Shown one piece after another: positions 1 to 10,225 of a stretch of DNA of 64,000 bases; the stretch's first letter is position 1, and each line of letters begins with the position of its first letter. Where the stretch lies: assembly GCA_016234655.1 (NCBI GenBank), contig JACRAU010000024.1, positions 1 to 64,000 on the forward strand. Direction: 5' to 3'. This stretch comes from Betaproteobacteria bacterium (GTDB lineage: Bacteria; Pseudomonadota; Gammaproteobacteria; Burkholderiales; Thiobacillaceae). The notes beneath the pieces are model-generated. The model saw only the letters and a program-made list of their open reading frames with translations, made no database searches and was not told the DNA's origin. The position numbers were made by a program, and so were the translations under genes.

Positions 1-624
<624 letters not shown>

Positions 625-709
625 TTAACCGCAAAGAGCGCGAAGACACGCAAAGAAAAGCCTTTATTGAAGATTTCCTTCGCGAATCTTCGCGTCCTTC
701 GCGGTGAAT
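625..709. repeat. Imperfect inverted repeat between tkt and gap
   Basis: Two arms of about 34 bases (625-659 and 675-709) are imperfect reverse complements, built around accgcaaag / cgcgaag words on the left and cttcgcg / ccttcgcggt words on the right. Similar 'accgcaaag...gcgaag' elements recur between genes in many proteobacteria, so this is probably a dispersed palindromic repeat. Because it lies in the tkt-gap transcript it could form a hairpin that adjusts gap expression; that part is inference. Confidence 0.6.
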
Positions 710-714
710 TGTTT

Positions 715-2703
715 TTACAAAACGCCTTTCACGGTCTTCACGACATTCTCAACCGTGAAGCCGAATTCCTTGAACAGCTGGCCGGCCGGGGCGGATTCGC
801 CGAAGCGGTCCAGGCCGACCACGGCGCCGTCCAGGCCCACGTACTTGTACCAGGCGTCGGTCACGCCGGCCTCGATGGCCACGCGCTTGACGCCGATCGG
901 CAGCACGCTGGTCTTGTAGGCGGCGTCCTGCTTGTCGAATACGTTGGTGCAGGGCATGGACACCACGCGGGCGGCGATGCCGTCGGCCTTGAGGGCCTCT
1001 TGCGCCTTCATGGCCAACTCGACCTCGGAACCGGTGGCGATCAGCACGACCTTGGCCGCGCCGTCGCAATCGGACAGGACATAGCCGCCCTTGCGGATGT
1101 CGGCCACCTGGGCGTCGCTGCGCTTGACGTAGGGCAGGTTCTGACGCGACAGGATCAGGCTGCTCGGGCCGTCTTTCTTCTCGACGCCGGCCGCCCAGGC
1201 CACCATGGTCTCCATGGTGTCGCAGGGACGCCAGACGCTCATGTTCGGGATCATGCGCAGGGTGGCGGTCTGCTCCACCGGCTGGTGGGTCGGGCCGTCC
1301 TCGCCCAGACCGATGGAGTCGTGGGTGAAGACATAGACCACGCGCTGCTTCATCAGCGCCGACATGCGCAGGGCGTTGCGGGCGTATTCCGAGAACATCA
1401 GGAAGGTGCCGCCGAACGGGAACAGGCCGCCGTGCAGCGCCATGCCGTTCATGATGTGGGACATGCCGAACTCGCGCACGCCGTAGGAGATGTAGTTGCC
1501 GCCGGCGTTGCGGTGCAGGCTGTGGCAACCCGGCCAGTTGGTCAGGTTGGAGCCGGTCAGGTCGGCCGAGCCGCCCACGCGCTCGGGCAAGGTGGAGACC
1601 AGGCGCTCGATCGCCAATTGGCTGGCCTTACGGGTGGCGACAGTCTCGCCTTTCTCGGCGGTCAGCTTGATCGCGGCCTTGACCCGCTCGGCCCAGTCGC
1701 CCGGCAGCTCGCCGGCCATGCGGCGGGTGAACTCGGCGGCCTCGGCCGGGTACTGCTTGCTGTACTCGGCGAACTTGTTGTCCCACAGCTTTTCCAGGCC
1801 CTCGCCCTTGGTCTTGGCGCTCCAGCCCTCGTACACGTCGGCCGGTATCTCGAACGGGCCATGGTTCCAGCCCAGGTGCTGGCGGGTGGCCGTAACCTCG
1901 GCATCGCCCAGAGCGGCGCCGTGCACGTCGTGGGTGCCTTCCTTGTTGGGCGAGCCCTTGCCGATCACGGTCTTGCAGCAGATCAGGGTGGGCTTGTCGG
2001 TGTGCTTCTTCGCTTCCTGGATGGCCGTCTCGACCGCCACGGCATTGTGGCCGTCGACGTTGCGCACCACGTGCCAGCCGTAGGCCTCGAAGCGCTTCGG
2101 GGTGTCGTCGGTGAACCAGCCCTCGACGTGGCCGTCGATGGAGATGCCGTTGTCGTCCCAGAAGGCGATCAGCTTGCCCAGGTTCCAGGTACCGGCCAGG
2201 GCGCAGGCCTCGTGCGAGAGGCCTTCCATCATGCAGCCGTCGCCGAGGAAGACGTAGGTGTGGTGGTTGACGATGTCGAAGCCGGGCTTGTTGAACTCAT
2301 GGGCCAGCAGCTTCTCGGCCAGCGCCATGCCGACCGCGTTGGTGATGCCCTGGCCCAGCGGGCCGGTAGTGGTCTCGACGCCGGCGGTGTAGCCGTACTC
2401 GGGGTGGCCCGGGGTCTTGGAGTGCAACTGGCGGAAGTTCTTGATGTCGTCGATGGACACGTCATAGCCGGTCAGGTGCAGCAGGGAATAGATCAGCATC
2501 GAGCCGTGGCCGTTGGATAGCACGAAGCGGTCACGGTCGGCCCACTTGGGGTTGGCCGGGTTGTGGCGCAGGTGGTGGTTCCACAGCACTTCGGCGATCT
2601 CCGCCATGCCCATGGGGGCGCCGGGGTGGCCGGAATTGGCCTTCTGCACGGCATCCACGGAAAGCATGCGGATGGCATTTGCGAGTTCGGTGCGGGTTGC
2701 CAT
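715..2703 (-). CDS. tkt: Transketolase
   Basis: Thiamine-diphosphate enzyme moving two-carbon ketol units between sugar phosphates in the pentose phosphate and Calvin cycles. The 662-residue length is normal for the family. The thiamine-binding segment [13 protein letters not shown], the N-terminal [10 protein letters not shown] segment and the central [15 protein letters not shown] segment are all present. The ATG at 2703 is preceded by a purine-rich gaggaaacagaaga stretch. It lies directly upstream of gap on the minus strand, probably as one transcript. The long open frame opposite it on the plus strand is a GC-bias shadow. Confidence 0.98.
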   Translation of the reverse strand: MATRTELANAIRMLSVDAVQKANSGHPGAPMGMAEIAEVLWNHHLRHNPANPKWADRDRFVLSNGHGSMLIYSLLHLTGYDVSIDDIKNFRQLHSKTPGHPEYGYTAGVETTTGPLGQGITNAVGMALAEKLLAHEFNKPGFDIVNHHTYVFLGDGCMMEGLSHEACALAGTWNLGKLIAFWDDNGISIDGHVEGWFTDDTPKRFEAYGWHVVRNVDGHNAVAVETAIQEAKKHTDKPTLICCKTVIGKGSPNKEGTHDVHGAALGDAEVTATRQHLGWNHGPFEIPADVYEGWSAKTKGEGLEKLWDNKFAEYSKQYPAEAAEFTRRMAGELPGDWAERVKAAIKLTAEKGETVATRKASQLAIERLVSTLPERVGGSADLTGSNLTNWPGCHSLHRNAGGNYISYGVREFGMSHIMNGMALHGGLFPFGGTFLMFSEYARNALRMSALMKQRVVYVFTHDSIGLGEDGPTHQPVEQTATLRMIPNMSVWRPCDTMETMVAWAAGVEKKDGPSSLILSRQNLPYVKRSDAQVADIRKGGYVLSDCDGAAKVVLIATGSEVELAMKAQEALKADGIAARVVSMPCTNVFDKQDAAYKTSVLPIGVKRVAIEAGVTDAWYKYVGLDGAVVGLDRFGESAPAGQLFKEFGFTVENVVKTVKGVL

Positions 2704-2915
2704 TTCTTCTGTTTCCTCAATAAAAAAAATCTGGTCGGTCCGGCTGGGGACGCAAAGGTCGTCGATTATGGCCTAGGGCCGTGGGGCAGGGCAAGCCGAC
2801 GGATAGGCCGGCCGGCGTGGCCTGGCGGCCGGGATCGCGCGGGGAACCGGTTGAAATCAGGGTTTGGGCGGCCCCGTCCGCTCGATAGAAGTTTTTTATT
2901 ATAAGAATGAGGGAT

Positions 2916-3707
2916 TTATATGCTTTGGCGGATCCAGGCGTGCCAGTCGGCCAAGAGTTCCGGCGTCAGGCCGGCGATGACCGAACGCTTCCACAAGTCG
3001 CCCTGCCAGAAGTCGTCCTCGCCGAAGGTCGAGGCCACGCCACCCGCCTCGGCCAGGATCAGCGAGCCGGCGGCGTAGTCCCAAAGCTTTTGGCCGCCAT
3101 GCAGATAGATATGCAAGCGGCCGGCGGCCAGATAACACCAGTCCAGGGTGCTGGCGCCGAGGTTGCGTTGGGAGCTGTAGGGGTGCTCGCCTGCCAGGCG
3201 GACGGCCAGGTCCTTCGACAGCCGCTTGAAATCCACCCCCGCGATGCAGCGTTTGAGTTCCGCGGGCGGGCGCTTGATCGGCAAGGGGTCGCCATCCAGG
3301 TAGGCGCCGCCGCCGGCCTCGGCGTAGAACAGCTCGTCGCCCCGGGGGTCGTAGATCACGCCGAGTTGGGGCCGGCCTTGTTTGATGAGCGCGACCGAGA
3401 TCGCGAAGAAGGGTAGGCCGGTGACGAAGTTGGTGGTGCCGTCGATCGGGTCGACGCACCAGAGGCCGTCCTGGCCCTCGGCCCAGAGGCGCCGCTGTTC
3501 CTCGTCGGTCATCTCCTCGCCCAGCACCGGGTAGGGGGCGATTCGGCCCAGTTCCTCGATCAGGGCGTGCTGGGTGGCGAGGTCGGCCTCGGTCAGCAGG
3601 CTGCCGTCGGTCTTGCGCTCGTGGGCGACTTTCAGATAGCGCGGCATGACCTGCTCGCGGCCGATCTTGCGTACCGCGATGCAGACTTGTTGCAGCAGCT
3701 CGCTCAT
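2916..3707 (-). CDS. Inositol monophosphatase family protein
   Basis: Mg-dependent sugar or nucleotide phosphatase of the inositol monophosphatase/CysQ superfamily, predicted cytosolic. The metal-binding motifs are visible in order: GEE near residue 63, WCVDPIDGTTNF near residue 85, and LWDYAAGSLILAEAGG near the C-terminus. I chose the ATG at 3707, giving 263 residues, because it overlaps the stop of the upstream thioredoxin-fold gene as ATGA. An ATG at 3719 would add four residues. The substrate cannot be read from sequence: inositol phosphate, fructose bisphosphate and 3'-phosphoadenosine phosphate are all possible. Confidence 0.9.
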   Translation of the reverse strand: MSELLQQVCIAVRKIGREQVMPRYLKVAHERKTDGSLLTEADLATQHALIEELGRIAPYPVLGEEMTDEEQRRLWAEGQDGLWCVDPIDGTTNFVTGLPFFAISVALIKQGRPQLGVIYDPRGDELFYAEAGGGAYLDGDPLPIKRPPAELKRCIAGVDFKRLSKDLAVRLAGEHPYSSQRNLGASTLDWCYLAAGRLHIYLHGGQKLWDYAAGSLILAEAGGVASTFGEDDFWQGDLWKRSVIAGLTPELLADWHAWIRQSI

Positions 3708-4261
3708 GCCGACCGCCATTTGATCGAGCAGCCCATGCTCGGGATTTGGTCCTGCGGGCCGTGGTCGGTGCGGGCGACTTGGCTCATGGCCTCGAACAGG
3801 TCGCGGCGGGCCTCGGCCGGGGCGGCGTCTTTGCGCGACGCGTCCAGTCGGCCGCGGTATTGCAGTTCCAGCTTATTGTTGAAGCCGAAGAAGTCCGGGG
3901 TGCAGACCGCGTCGTAGGCACGGGCCACCGCCTGGCTCTCGTCCCAGACATAAGGCATCGGGAAACGGAACCGTTCGGCCACCCGCCGCATATTGTCGAA
4001 GGAGTCCTCCGGATAATCGGCCGGGTCGTTGGCCATGATGGCGATGGCGCCGACGCCCAGGGCCTTGAGCTCGGTCGCGTCGCGCACGATGCGCTCGATC
4101 GCCGCCTTCACGTAAGGGCAGTGGTTGCAGATGAACATGACCAACAGGCCGTTCGGGCCGGCCACGTCTTTGAGCGTGTAGCGCTTGCCGTCGACGCCGG
4201 GCAGGTCGAAGTCCGGTGCCGGCCAGCCGAAGTCGCAGAGGGGGGTTTCCATTCGTACCAT
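3704..4261 (-). CDS. Thioredoxin-fold (AhpC/TSA-like) protein
   Basis: A 185-residue protein with a thioredoxin fold of the peroxiredoxin/ResA type. It carries a CxxC-type site in FICNHCPYVKA, preceded by a strand of the LLVMF kind, and begins with the APDFDLPGVDG segment typical of AhpC/TSA proteins. The likely role is thiol-disulfide exchange or peroxide handling in the cytosol, since no signal peptide is visible. The start at 4261 is preferred because GAGG lies eight bases upstream; an in-frame ATG at 4303 is an alternative. It is translationally coupled to the inositol-phosphatase gene and divergent from rsmE. Confidence 0.85.
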   Translation of the reverse strand: MVRMETPLCDFGWPAPDFDLPGVDGKRYTLKDVAGPNGLLVMFICNHCPYVKAAIERIVRDATELKALGVGAIAIMANDPADYPEDSFDNMRRVAERFRFPMPYVWDESQAVARAYDAVCTPDFFGFNNKLELQYRGRLDASRKDAAPAEARRDLFEAMSQVARTDHGPQDQIPSMGCSIKWRSA

Positions 4262-4330
4262 GGGGGATGCCTCGACCGATTGGGTTTCGGTCGATGATAC
4301 CATTCGCAAAAATCCAAACCGGTCGCCGCC

Positions 4331-5059
4331 ATGTCCTTGCCGCGTTTCCATGTCGAAGCCGCCCTCGCCTTGGGCGCGCGCGTTTCCCTGTCCGAAGCCG
4401 TGTCGCGTCATGCGCTCGGCGCCTTGCGTTTGAAGCAGGGGGCCGAGGTCGTCCTGTTCAACGGCGACGGCAGCGAATACGCCGGCGTGCTGGAGGTGCG
4501 GGGCAGCACGGCCTGGGTGGAATGCCGGGGACGCGATACGCCCGAGCGCGAATCGCCGCTGGATATTTGGCTGGCGCAAGGCATCTCGGCCGGCGACCGC
4601 ATGGACTACACCATCCAGAAGGCGGTCGAGCTGGGCGTGGCCGGCATCGTGCCCTTGACCATGCGCCGCAGCGTGGTGCGGCTCGATGGCGAGCGGGCGG
4701 AGAAACGGCGCCGCCATTGGCGGGGCATCGTCATCTCGGCCTGCGAGCAATGCGGGCGCAACCGGGTGCCCGAGGTCGCGCCGATCGCGCGCTTCGAGGA
4801 TTGGCTGGGCCAGGCCAAGACGCTCGCCGGCACCAAGCTGCTGCTCGACCCCGATGGCGGCGGCCTGGCCGAGCTGGCCCGGCCGGCCGGCGCGGTCTGG
4901 TTGCTGGCCGGGCCGGAGGGCGGCATCGATCCCGAGGAGCGGCAATTGGCGGCTGCGGTGGGTTTTCTGCCCTTGCGCCTGGGGCCGCGCATCCTGCGCA
5001 CGGAGACGGCCGGCCTGGCGGCGCTGGCGGCCATGCAAACGACTTGGGGCGATTTTTAG
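4331..5059 (+). CDS. rsmE: 16S rRNA (uracil-1498-N3)-methyltransferase
   Basis: SPOUT-class methyltransferase that modifies U1498 of 16S rRNA using S-adenosylmethionine. The 242-residue length matches the family. The N-terminal PUA-like part contains LPRFHVE and HALGALRLKQG. The C-terminal knot region contains LLAGPEGGIDPEE and LGPRILRTETAGLAALA, the characteristic SAM-binding trefoil motifs. It is transcribed divergently from the thioredoxin-fold gene across a 69-base gap and is followed by argA after about 130 bases. Confidence 0.95.
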   Translation: MSLPRFHVEAALALGARVSLSEAVSRHALGALRLKQGAEVVLFNGDGSEYAGVLEVRGSTAWVECRGRDTPERESPLDIWLAQGISAGDRMDYTIQKAVELGVAGIVPLTMRRSVVRLDGERAEKRRRHWRGIVISACEQCGRNRVPEVAPIARFEDWLGQAKTLAGTKLLLDPDGGGLAELARPAGAVWLLAGPEGGIDPEERQLAAAVGFLPLRLGPRILRTETAGLAALAAMQTTWGDF

Positions 5060-5190
5060 CGGCGCGTGAAAACCGTCTCGAAGAGACAGCGTACGGAATT
5101 ACTAGCTCTGCTTGGTCCATGGATACTCGCTCCCTTGGCCGCCGCTACGTACAATCGAACGTGCTGCCGCCCCGCGAGGATTTGATTGAA

Positions 5191-6507
5191 ATGACGCCCC
5201 CCAAGCCGCCCGAACCCGAGGCCTCCTTCGTCGACTGGTTTCGTTCCGCCGCGCCTTATATCCATGCCTTTCGGGGCAAGACCTTCGTCATCGCCTTCGG
5301 CGGCGATGCGATGCTGCGCCCCGATTTTGTCGACCTGGTCCATGACGTGAACCTGCTCAATGCCCTGGGCGTGCGCCTGGTGCTGGTGCACGGCGTGCGG
5401 CCGCAGGTCCAGGAGCGTTTGAGCGGCGAGGCGCAGTATGTGCGCGGCCGGCGAGTCACCGATGCCGAGACCCTGGAGCACGTGAAGGATGCGGTCGGCT
5501 CGGTGCGGGTCGATATCGAGAGCCTGCTGTCCATCGGCCTGCCCAACACGCCGATGGCCGGGGCCGAGATTCGCGTCGCCTCGGGCAACTTCGTCACCGC
5601 CCGGCCGATGGGCGTGCTCGACGGCGCCGACCTGCAATTCACCGGCGAGGTGCGCAAGGTGGCGGCCGATGCGATCAACGCGCGGCTGGCCGACGGCGAG
5701 ATCGTGTTGCTGTCGCCGCTGGGTTATTCGCCGACCGGCGAGGTATTCAACCTGACCCTGGAAGAGGTGGCGACCGAGGCGGCGATCGCGCTGAAGGCGG
5801 AGAAGCTTTTGTTCCTGCTCGATCACGGCGACACCGTGGACGAGAAGGGGCGGCGCCTGAACCAGCTCACCGTGGCCGAGGCGCTGAAGGCGGTCAAGCG
5901 CCTGCCCGAGGGCGACATGGCGTTGTACCTGCCGTATGCGGCCAAGGCCTGCAAGGCCGGGGTGCGGCGCGCGCATCTGGTCAGCGCCGATGTCGACGGC
6001 GCCTTGCTCATGGAGCTGTTCACGCACGAAGGCGTGGGCACCCTGGTCACCGCCTTGCCGGTGGAGACCCTGCGGCCGGCGACCATCGCCGATGTCGGCG
6101 GCGTGCTGCAACTGATCGAACCCCTGGAAGAGGCCGGCGTGCTGGTGCGGCGTTCGCGCGAACTGCTGGAACAGGAGATCGAGCAGTTCTTCGTCGACGA
6201 CCTGGACGGCCGCATCGTCGGTTGCGCGGCCTTGTATCCCTTCGCGGGCGAGCGGGCGGGCGAGATGGCCTGCCTCGCGGTGCACCCCGATTTCCGCGAC
6301 AGCGGCCGGGGCGAGGCCCTGCTCAAGGCGGTCGAGGCCGCGGCGAAAGCGGCCAAGCTCAAGCGCCTGTTCGTGCTGACCACGCGCACTGCGCATTGGT
6401 TCATCGAGCGCGGCTTCTCGCCGGCCACGCCGGATGACCTGCCGGCGGCGCGCAAGGGGCTATATAACTGGCAACGCCGGTCGAAGGTCTTCATGAAGGC
6501 GTTTTGA
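5191..6507 (+). CDS. argA: Amino-acid N-acetyltransferase (N-acetylglutamate synthase)
   Basis: Catalyses the first step of arginine biosynthesis, acetylating glutamate with acetyl-CoA. The 438-residue product has an N-terminal amino-acid-kinase-like domain, with FRGKTFVIAFGGDAML near residue 25 and VLVHGVRPQVQ near residue 65. A C-terminal GNAT domain contains LAVHPDFRDSGRGEALL. This matches the classic fused ArgA layout. The ATG at 5191 has GAGGA eleven bases upstream and gives the usual length; the frame stays open further upstream across rsmE, but that stretch does not resemble ArgA. It is followed two bases later by a substrate-binding-protein gene. Confidence 0.95.
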   Translation: MTPPKPPEPEASFVDWFRSAAPYIHAFRGKTFVIAFGGDAMLRPDFVDLVHDVNLLNALGVRLVLVHGVRPQVQERLSGEAQYVRGRRVTDAETLEHVKDAVGSVRVDIESLLSIGLPNTPMAGAEIRVASGNFVTARPMGVLDGADLQFTGEVRKVAADAINARLADGEIVLLSPLGYSPTGEVFNLTLEEVATEAAIALKAEKLLFLLDHGDTVDEKGRRLNQLTVAEALKAVKRLPEGDMALYLPYAAKACKAGVRRAHLVSADVDGALLMELFTHEGVGTLVTALPVETLRPATIADVGGVLQLIEPLEEAGVLVRRSRELLEQEIEQFFVDDLDGRIVGCAALYPFAGERAGEMACLAVHPDFRDSGRGEALLKAVEAAAKAAKLKRLFVLTTRTAHWFIERGFSPATPDDLPAARKGLYNWQRRSKVFMKAF

Positions 6508-6509
6508 GC

Positions 6510-7361
6510 ATGCCGCGACCCGGCGCTCGGATACTGCTGTCCCTGCTGCTGCTCGCGCCGTGGGGCGGGCTGTTCGCGGCCGAGGCCAAGCCATTGCTGT
6601 TCGGCCTCTTCCCTAATTTGAGCCCGCGCATCTTGGTGACGACCTATCAGCCCATGCGCGACTACCTGGAGGCCGAGCTGGGCCGGCCGGTGGAGCTGGT
6701 GACCGCCGCCAACTTCGAGACCTTCAGCCGGCACATCCTGGCCAAGGAATACGACTTGATGGTGGCCGCGCCGCACCTGGCCAGGTTGGGGCAGCTCGAT
6801 GCCGACTACCATTTGCTGGCGCATTACCGGCAACCGATCCAGGCCTGGGTGGTGGTCTCGGCCGACTCGGAGATTCGGGATTTGCGCGGCTTGACGGGCA
6901 AGCGGGTCGCCATTCCGGACAAGCTGGCGATCATGTCCTCGCTGGGGACGGAGATGCTGGCGAAGGCCGGCTTGCAGGTCGACCGCCATTACCAGATGTA
7001 CGAGGCCAAGTCGCATAACAACGCGGCCTTGAGCGTATTGAACCGACAGGCCGACGCCGCGGTGATCGGCTCGATTCCTTTCCAGCAATTGACCAAGGAA
7101 GTGCGGGATCGATTGCGCGTCATCGACAAATCCAAACCCGTCCCCAGCCAATATTTCGCCGTCAGCGGCAAGCTTTCCGGCCAGGAGCGCGCGCAAATAG
7201 CGCGGGCATTGCTTCGTTTTGCCGACACCTCGGGGGGCAAGGCCTTCATCGAGCGCTACGGCATGCTCGGCATTGTCGCGGCCAAGCAGGACGAGCTCAA
7301 GGGGATGGATGCCCAGGCCGAGCAAGTGCGGCAATGGCTGGAGGAAACGCCCAGCCCATGA
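6510..7361 (+). CDS. PhnD/SsuA-type periplasmic substrate-binding protein (copy 1)
   Basis: Predicted periplasmic solute-binding protein of the phosphate/phosphonate (PhnD-like) family, 283 residues. A signal peptide with a LLSLLLLAPWGGLFAAEA core is followed by GLFPNLSPRILVTTYQPM, a segment typical of PhnD-like proteins near GGDEF genes. The ATG at 6510 is chosen over a TTG at 6504. There are no ABC permease or ATPase genes nearby. Instead the stop overlaps the start of a membrane GGDEF-EAL gene as ATGA, so a signalling role, presenting a bound ligand to that enzyme's periplasmic domain, is the better inference. A related copy lies at 9386. Confidence 0.88.
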   Translation: MPRPGARILLSLLLLAPWGGLFAAEAKPLLFGLFPNLSPRILVTTYQPMRDYLEAELGRPVELVTAANFETFSRHILAKEYDLMVAAPHLARLGQLDADYHLLAHYRQPIQAWVVVSADSEIRDLRGLTGKRVAIPDKLAIMSSLGTEMLAKAGLQVDRHYQMYEAKSHNNAALSVLNRQADAAVIGSIPFQQLTKEVRDRLRVIDKSKPVPSQYFAVSGKLSGQERAQIARALLRFADTSGGKAFIERYGMLGIVAAKQDELKGMDAQAEQVRQWLEETPSP

Positions 7362-9376
7362 CGACACTAGACCGGATGTTGCCCAGTTTGCGGGCGCGCT
7401 TGATCGCGGCCGTGCTCCTCGTGCAGGTGCTGTTGCTGGCCGGCTTGATCTACGAGCATATCGAGGACATGGGAGAACGCCTGCGGGAACAGGCGCACTT
7501 GCGCGGGCAGCAGTTGACGGTGCTGCTCAATGCCTCCTTGTCCGTGCAGTTGATCCAGGCCGACTATGCCGCCGCCCAGGAAACGCTCGACGAGACCTAC
7601 CGCCAAGCCGGCCTGAGCTACCTGCGCTTGATCGGCCAGCGCGGCGATGTGATCGCCACGGCGGGCGCGGTGCCCGACCCCAAGCCGTCGCCCATGGCGA
7701 GGTCCATATGGAGCGAGGCCGAGGTGCTCGCGATGACGGTGCCGATCTCGATGGCTGGCCAACAATTGGGCACCTTGTATTTCGGCATGCCCTTGGATTT
7801 TTTGGCGACGGCCAAACGGCACGCCTTCTGGGATAGCCTGGCCATCGGCCTGGTGGCGATGCTCCTCTCGGCGGTCGTGCTGGCGATGCTGACGCTGTGG
7901 GTCACGCGCCGGCTCGGCCAGTTGACCAAGGCGGCGGACCGGGTGGCGGCGGGCCGCTACGACCTGGACCTGCCGCTGGGGCAACGGGACGAGGTGGGGC
8001 GCGCGATCGCGGCCTTCCAGCAGATGGCCGCGTCGATCCAGGCGCGCGAGGAGGAGTTGCGGGAGTCGCGCAACCATTTGCTGTTCCTGGCCGAACGCGA
8101 CAGCCTGACCGGGCTCTATAACCGGCACTACTTCCGGCACGAGCTGCAACGCAGGCTGGACGAGGCCGCGCGCGGCGGCATGGAAGGCGCGTTGTTGCTG
8201 TTCGATATCGACGAATTCAAGCTGATCAACGACAGCTTCGGCCACCAGGCGGGCGACGACATCCTGGTCGCCGTCGCCAACGAGATCGGGCGCATGATCC
8301 GCCGGAGCGAGACCTTCTGCCGCCTGGGCGGCGACGAATTCGTCCTGATCGCGCATTCGGCCACCGAGGTCGAGGTCTCGACCTTGGCCCAGCGCATCGT
8401 CCTGGCCCTGGGCAATATGCGCTTCGAGATGGCGGGCGGCCGGCAGGTGCGCTTGTCGTGCAGCATGGGGGTGGCGCTCTACCCGGCCCACGCGGCGGAC
8501 CCGGAGACGCTGCTGGCCTATGCCGATTCGGCGATGTACCAAGCCAAGCGCGCCGGCAAGAACGCCTGGCACCTCTACCAGCCGGAGCGCGACTCGGCCG
8601 CCGCGCATCTGAACATGCTGACCTGGAAATCGCGCATCGACGCCGCGCTCGACATGGGCATGTTCCGGCTGGTCTATCAGGGCGTCTATGCCATGCCCGG
8701 CCGGCGACTCTCCCACGTGGAGGCCTTGCTGCGCATGTACGACGAGGACAGCGGCCACCTGGTCACGCCCAACCATTTCATCCCGCTGGCCGAGCGTAGC
8801 GGCCAGATACTCGATATCGACCGCTGGGTGATCCGCGAGAGCATCCGCCAGTTGAAGCTGAACCCGGCCATGCCGCCGATCGCGATCAACGTCTCCGGCC
8901 GGACCTTCGACAATCCCGAGATCGTGGGCTATATCGCCGAGCAATTGCGCGAGCAGGGGGTGGTGCCCAAGCGCTTGGTCGTCGAGTTGACCGAAACCGC
9001 GGCCTTGTCCGATCTGGCCGATGCCGAGCGCTTCATCCGCCAACTGCGCGATCTCGGTTGCCATATCTGCCTGGACGACTTCGGCGCGGGCTTCGCCTCC
9101 TTCGCCTATTTGAAACACATCGCCGCCGACACGATCAAGATCGACGGCCTGTTCATCCGCGACCTGACCCACGACGAGCAGAGCCAGGTCTTCGTCAAGG
9201 CGATGATCGAAGTGGCGCGCGGCTTGGGCGTGACGACCATCGCCGAGTGCGTGGAAGACGAGGCGACGCTGGCGATGCTGATCGAGTTTGGGGTCGATTA
9301 TGTCCAGGGTTATCATCTGTGCCGGCCAAGAGAGGCCTTGCCGGGCCAGGGGACGAGCTGGGATGTCGGACATTAA
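7358..9376 (+). CDS. Membrane GGDEF-EAL cyclic-di-GMP enzyme with HAMP domain (copy 1)
   Basis: Predicted inner-membrane enzyme that can make and degrade cyclic-di-GMP, 672 residues. Domains in order are an N-terminal membrane helix (about 12-32), a periplasmic sensor of about 130 residues, a second helix (about 163-185), HAMP, GGDEF (motif at residues 324-328) and EAL. In the EAL domain VEALLR (E455), AINVSGRTF, ELTET, CLDDFGAG and KIDGLFIR are all intact. The usual RxxD inhibition site upstream of GGDEF reads RRSE, so canonical product inhibition may be lost. The start overlaps the stop of the preceding substrate-binding-protein gene, implying stoichiometric coupling. Confidence 0.95.
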   Translation: MTTLDRMLPSLRARLIAAVLLVQVLLLAGLIYEHIEDMGERLREQAHLRGQQLTVLLNASLSVQLIQADYAAAQETLDETYRQAGLSYLRLIGQRGDVIATAGAVPDPKPSPMARSIWSEAEVLAMTVPISMAGQQLGTLYFGMPLDFLATAKRHAFWDSLAIGLVAMLLSAVVLAMLTLWVTRRLGQLTKAADRVAAGRYDLDLPLGQRDEVGRAIAAFQQMAASIQAREEELRESRNHLLFLAERDSLTGLYNRHYFRHELQRRLDEAARGGMEGALLLFDIDEFKLINDSFGHQAGDDILVAVANEIGRMIRRSETFCRLGGDEFVLIAHSATEVEVSTLAQRIVLALGNMRFEMAGGRQVRLSCSMGVALYPAHAADPETLLAYADSAMYQAKRAGKNAWHLYQPERDSAAAHLNMLTWKSRIDAALDMGMFRLVYQGVYAMPGRRLSHVEALLRMYDEDSGHLVTPNHFIPLAERSGQILDIDRWVIRESIRQLKLNPAMPPIAINVSGRTFDNPEIVGYIAEQLREQGVVPKRLVVELTETAALSDLADAERFIRQLRDLGCHICLDDFGAGFASFAYLKHIAADTIKIDGLFIRDLTHDEQSQVFVKAMIEVARGLGVTTIAECVEDEATLAMLIEFGVDYVQGYHLCRPREALPGQGTSWDVGH

Positions 9377-9385
9377 GGGGGTGAT

Positions 9386-10225
9386 ATGAAAACGCTGCGG
9401 CTCTGGTTGTTTGGGTTTTGCCTGTCGGTCGGCGGCCTCGCCATGGCTGCCGAAACGGCACCGCTCAAGCTGGGCTTGCTGCCGACCCTGAGCCCGCGCA
9501 CCTTGTTGGCCAACTATCAGCCGCTACGCCTGTATCTGGAACGCGAGTTGAAGCGGCCGGTGGAGCTGGCCACGGCGGTCGATTTCAAGGCTTTTCACCA
9601 AGCCACCATGGCCGGCGACTACGACCTCGTGCTGACCGCGCCGCATCTGGCCCGCCTGGCCCAAATCGAGGGCAAATTCAAGCCGGTGGCCACTTATGCG
9701 GCGACCAATCGCGCCGTGCTGATCATGGCCAAGGACAGGCCGCTACGCGCGGCCTCGGACGTGCGCGGCAAGTGCGTGGCGGTGTTCGACGAGCACGCGC
9801 TGGTCGTGATGCAGGGATTGCGTTGGCTCGCGCAACGCGGGGTCAAACCCAACCTCGACTTCAGGATGTTGGAGACGCGCAGCCACAACAGCGTGGCCCA
9901 TTCTGTCCAGAGCGGGGAATGCGTGCTGGGTATCACCGCGCCAGGCGGCGTCAAGCAGTGGTCCGACGAATCCCGCGAGAAATTGGCGGTATTCACCGAG
10001 CTGGAGGAGCAACAGGCCGTGACCTGGATAGCGCATCCGCGCCTGGGCAACAAATCGATCGAGCGGCTCCGGGGCGTCTTGTTGGCCTTCGGCGAGTCGC
10101 CGGAAGGCGGGCCGTTTTTCGCCAATACCGGTTACCAGGGCATGCGCGCGGTGAGCGAACGGGACATGCGCAAGATGGATGTCTATGCCAAGGAGGTCGG
10201 CGCCTTGCTGCGCGGCACGCCATGA
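9386..10225 (+). CDS. PhnD/SsuA-type periplasmic substrate-binding protein (copy 2)
   Basis: A 279-residue paralogue of the protein encoded at 6510. It shares the mature N-terminus (LGLLPTLSPRTLLANYQPL), the VELATAVDF segment and the YDLVLTAPHLARL segment. A signal peptide ends near GGLAMAAE. A strong purine-rich ribosome site (gggggtgat) precedes the ATG at 9386. The stop overlaps the next GGDEF-EAL gene as ATGA, repeating the arrangement of copy 1. The two pairs look like a tandem duplication followed by divergence. The ligand is unknown; phosphate- or phosphonate-like anions are suggested only by family. Confidence 0.88.
   Translation: MKTLRLWLFGFCLSVGGLAMAAETAPLKLGLLPTLSPRTLLANYQPLRLYLERELKRPVELATAVDFKAFHQATMAGDYDLVLTAPHLARLAQIEGKFKPVATYAATNRAVLIMAKDRPLRAASDVRGKCVAVFDEHALVVMQGLRWLAQRGVKPNLDFRMLETRSHNSVAHSVQSGECVLGITAPGGVKQWSDESREKLAVFTELEEQQAVTWIAHPRLGNKSIERLRGVLLAFGESPEGGPFFANTGYQGMRAVSERDMRKMDVYAKEVGALLRGTP

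Noticed and set aside
6510..7361. Component of a phosphonate ABC importer
   Set aside because: No permease or ATPase genes are nearby; the gene is coupled to a cyclic-di-GMP enzyme, and the same arrangement is repeated at 9386.
9418..10221. In-frame upstream extension of the second GGDEF-EAL protein
   Set aside because: The stretch lies in another frame of the substrate-binding-protein gene, and the ATG at 10222 gives a proper membrane helix and an ATGA overlap.
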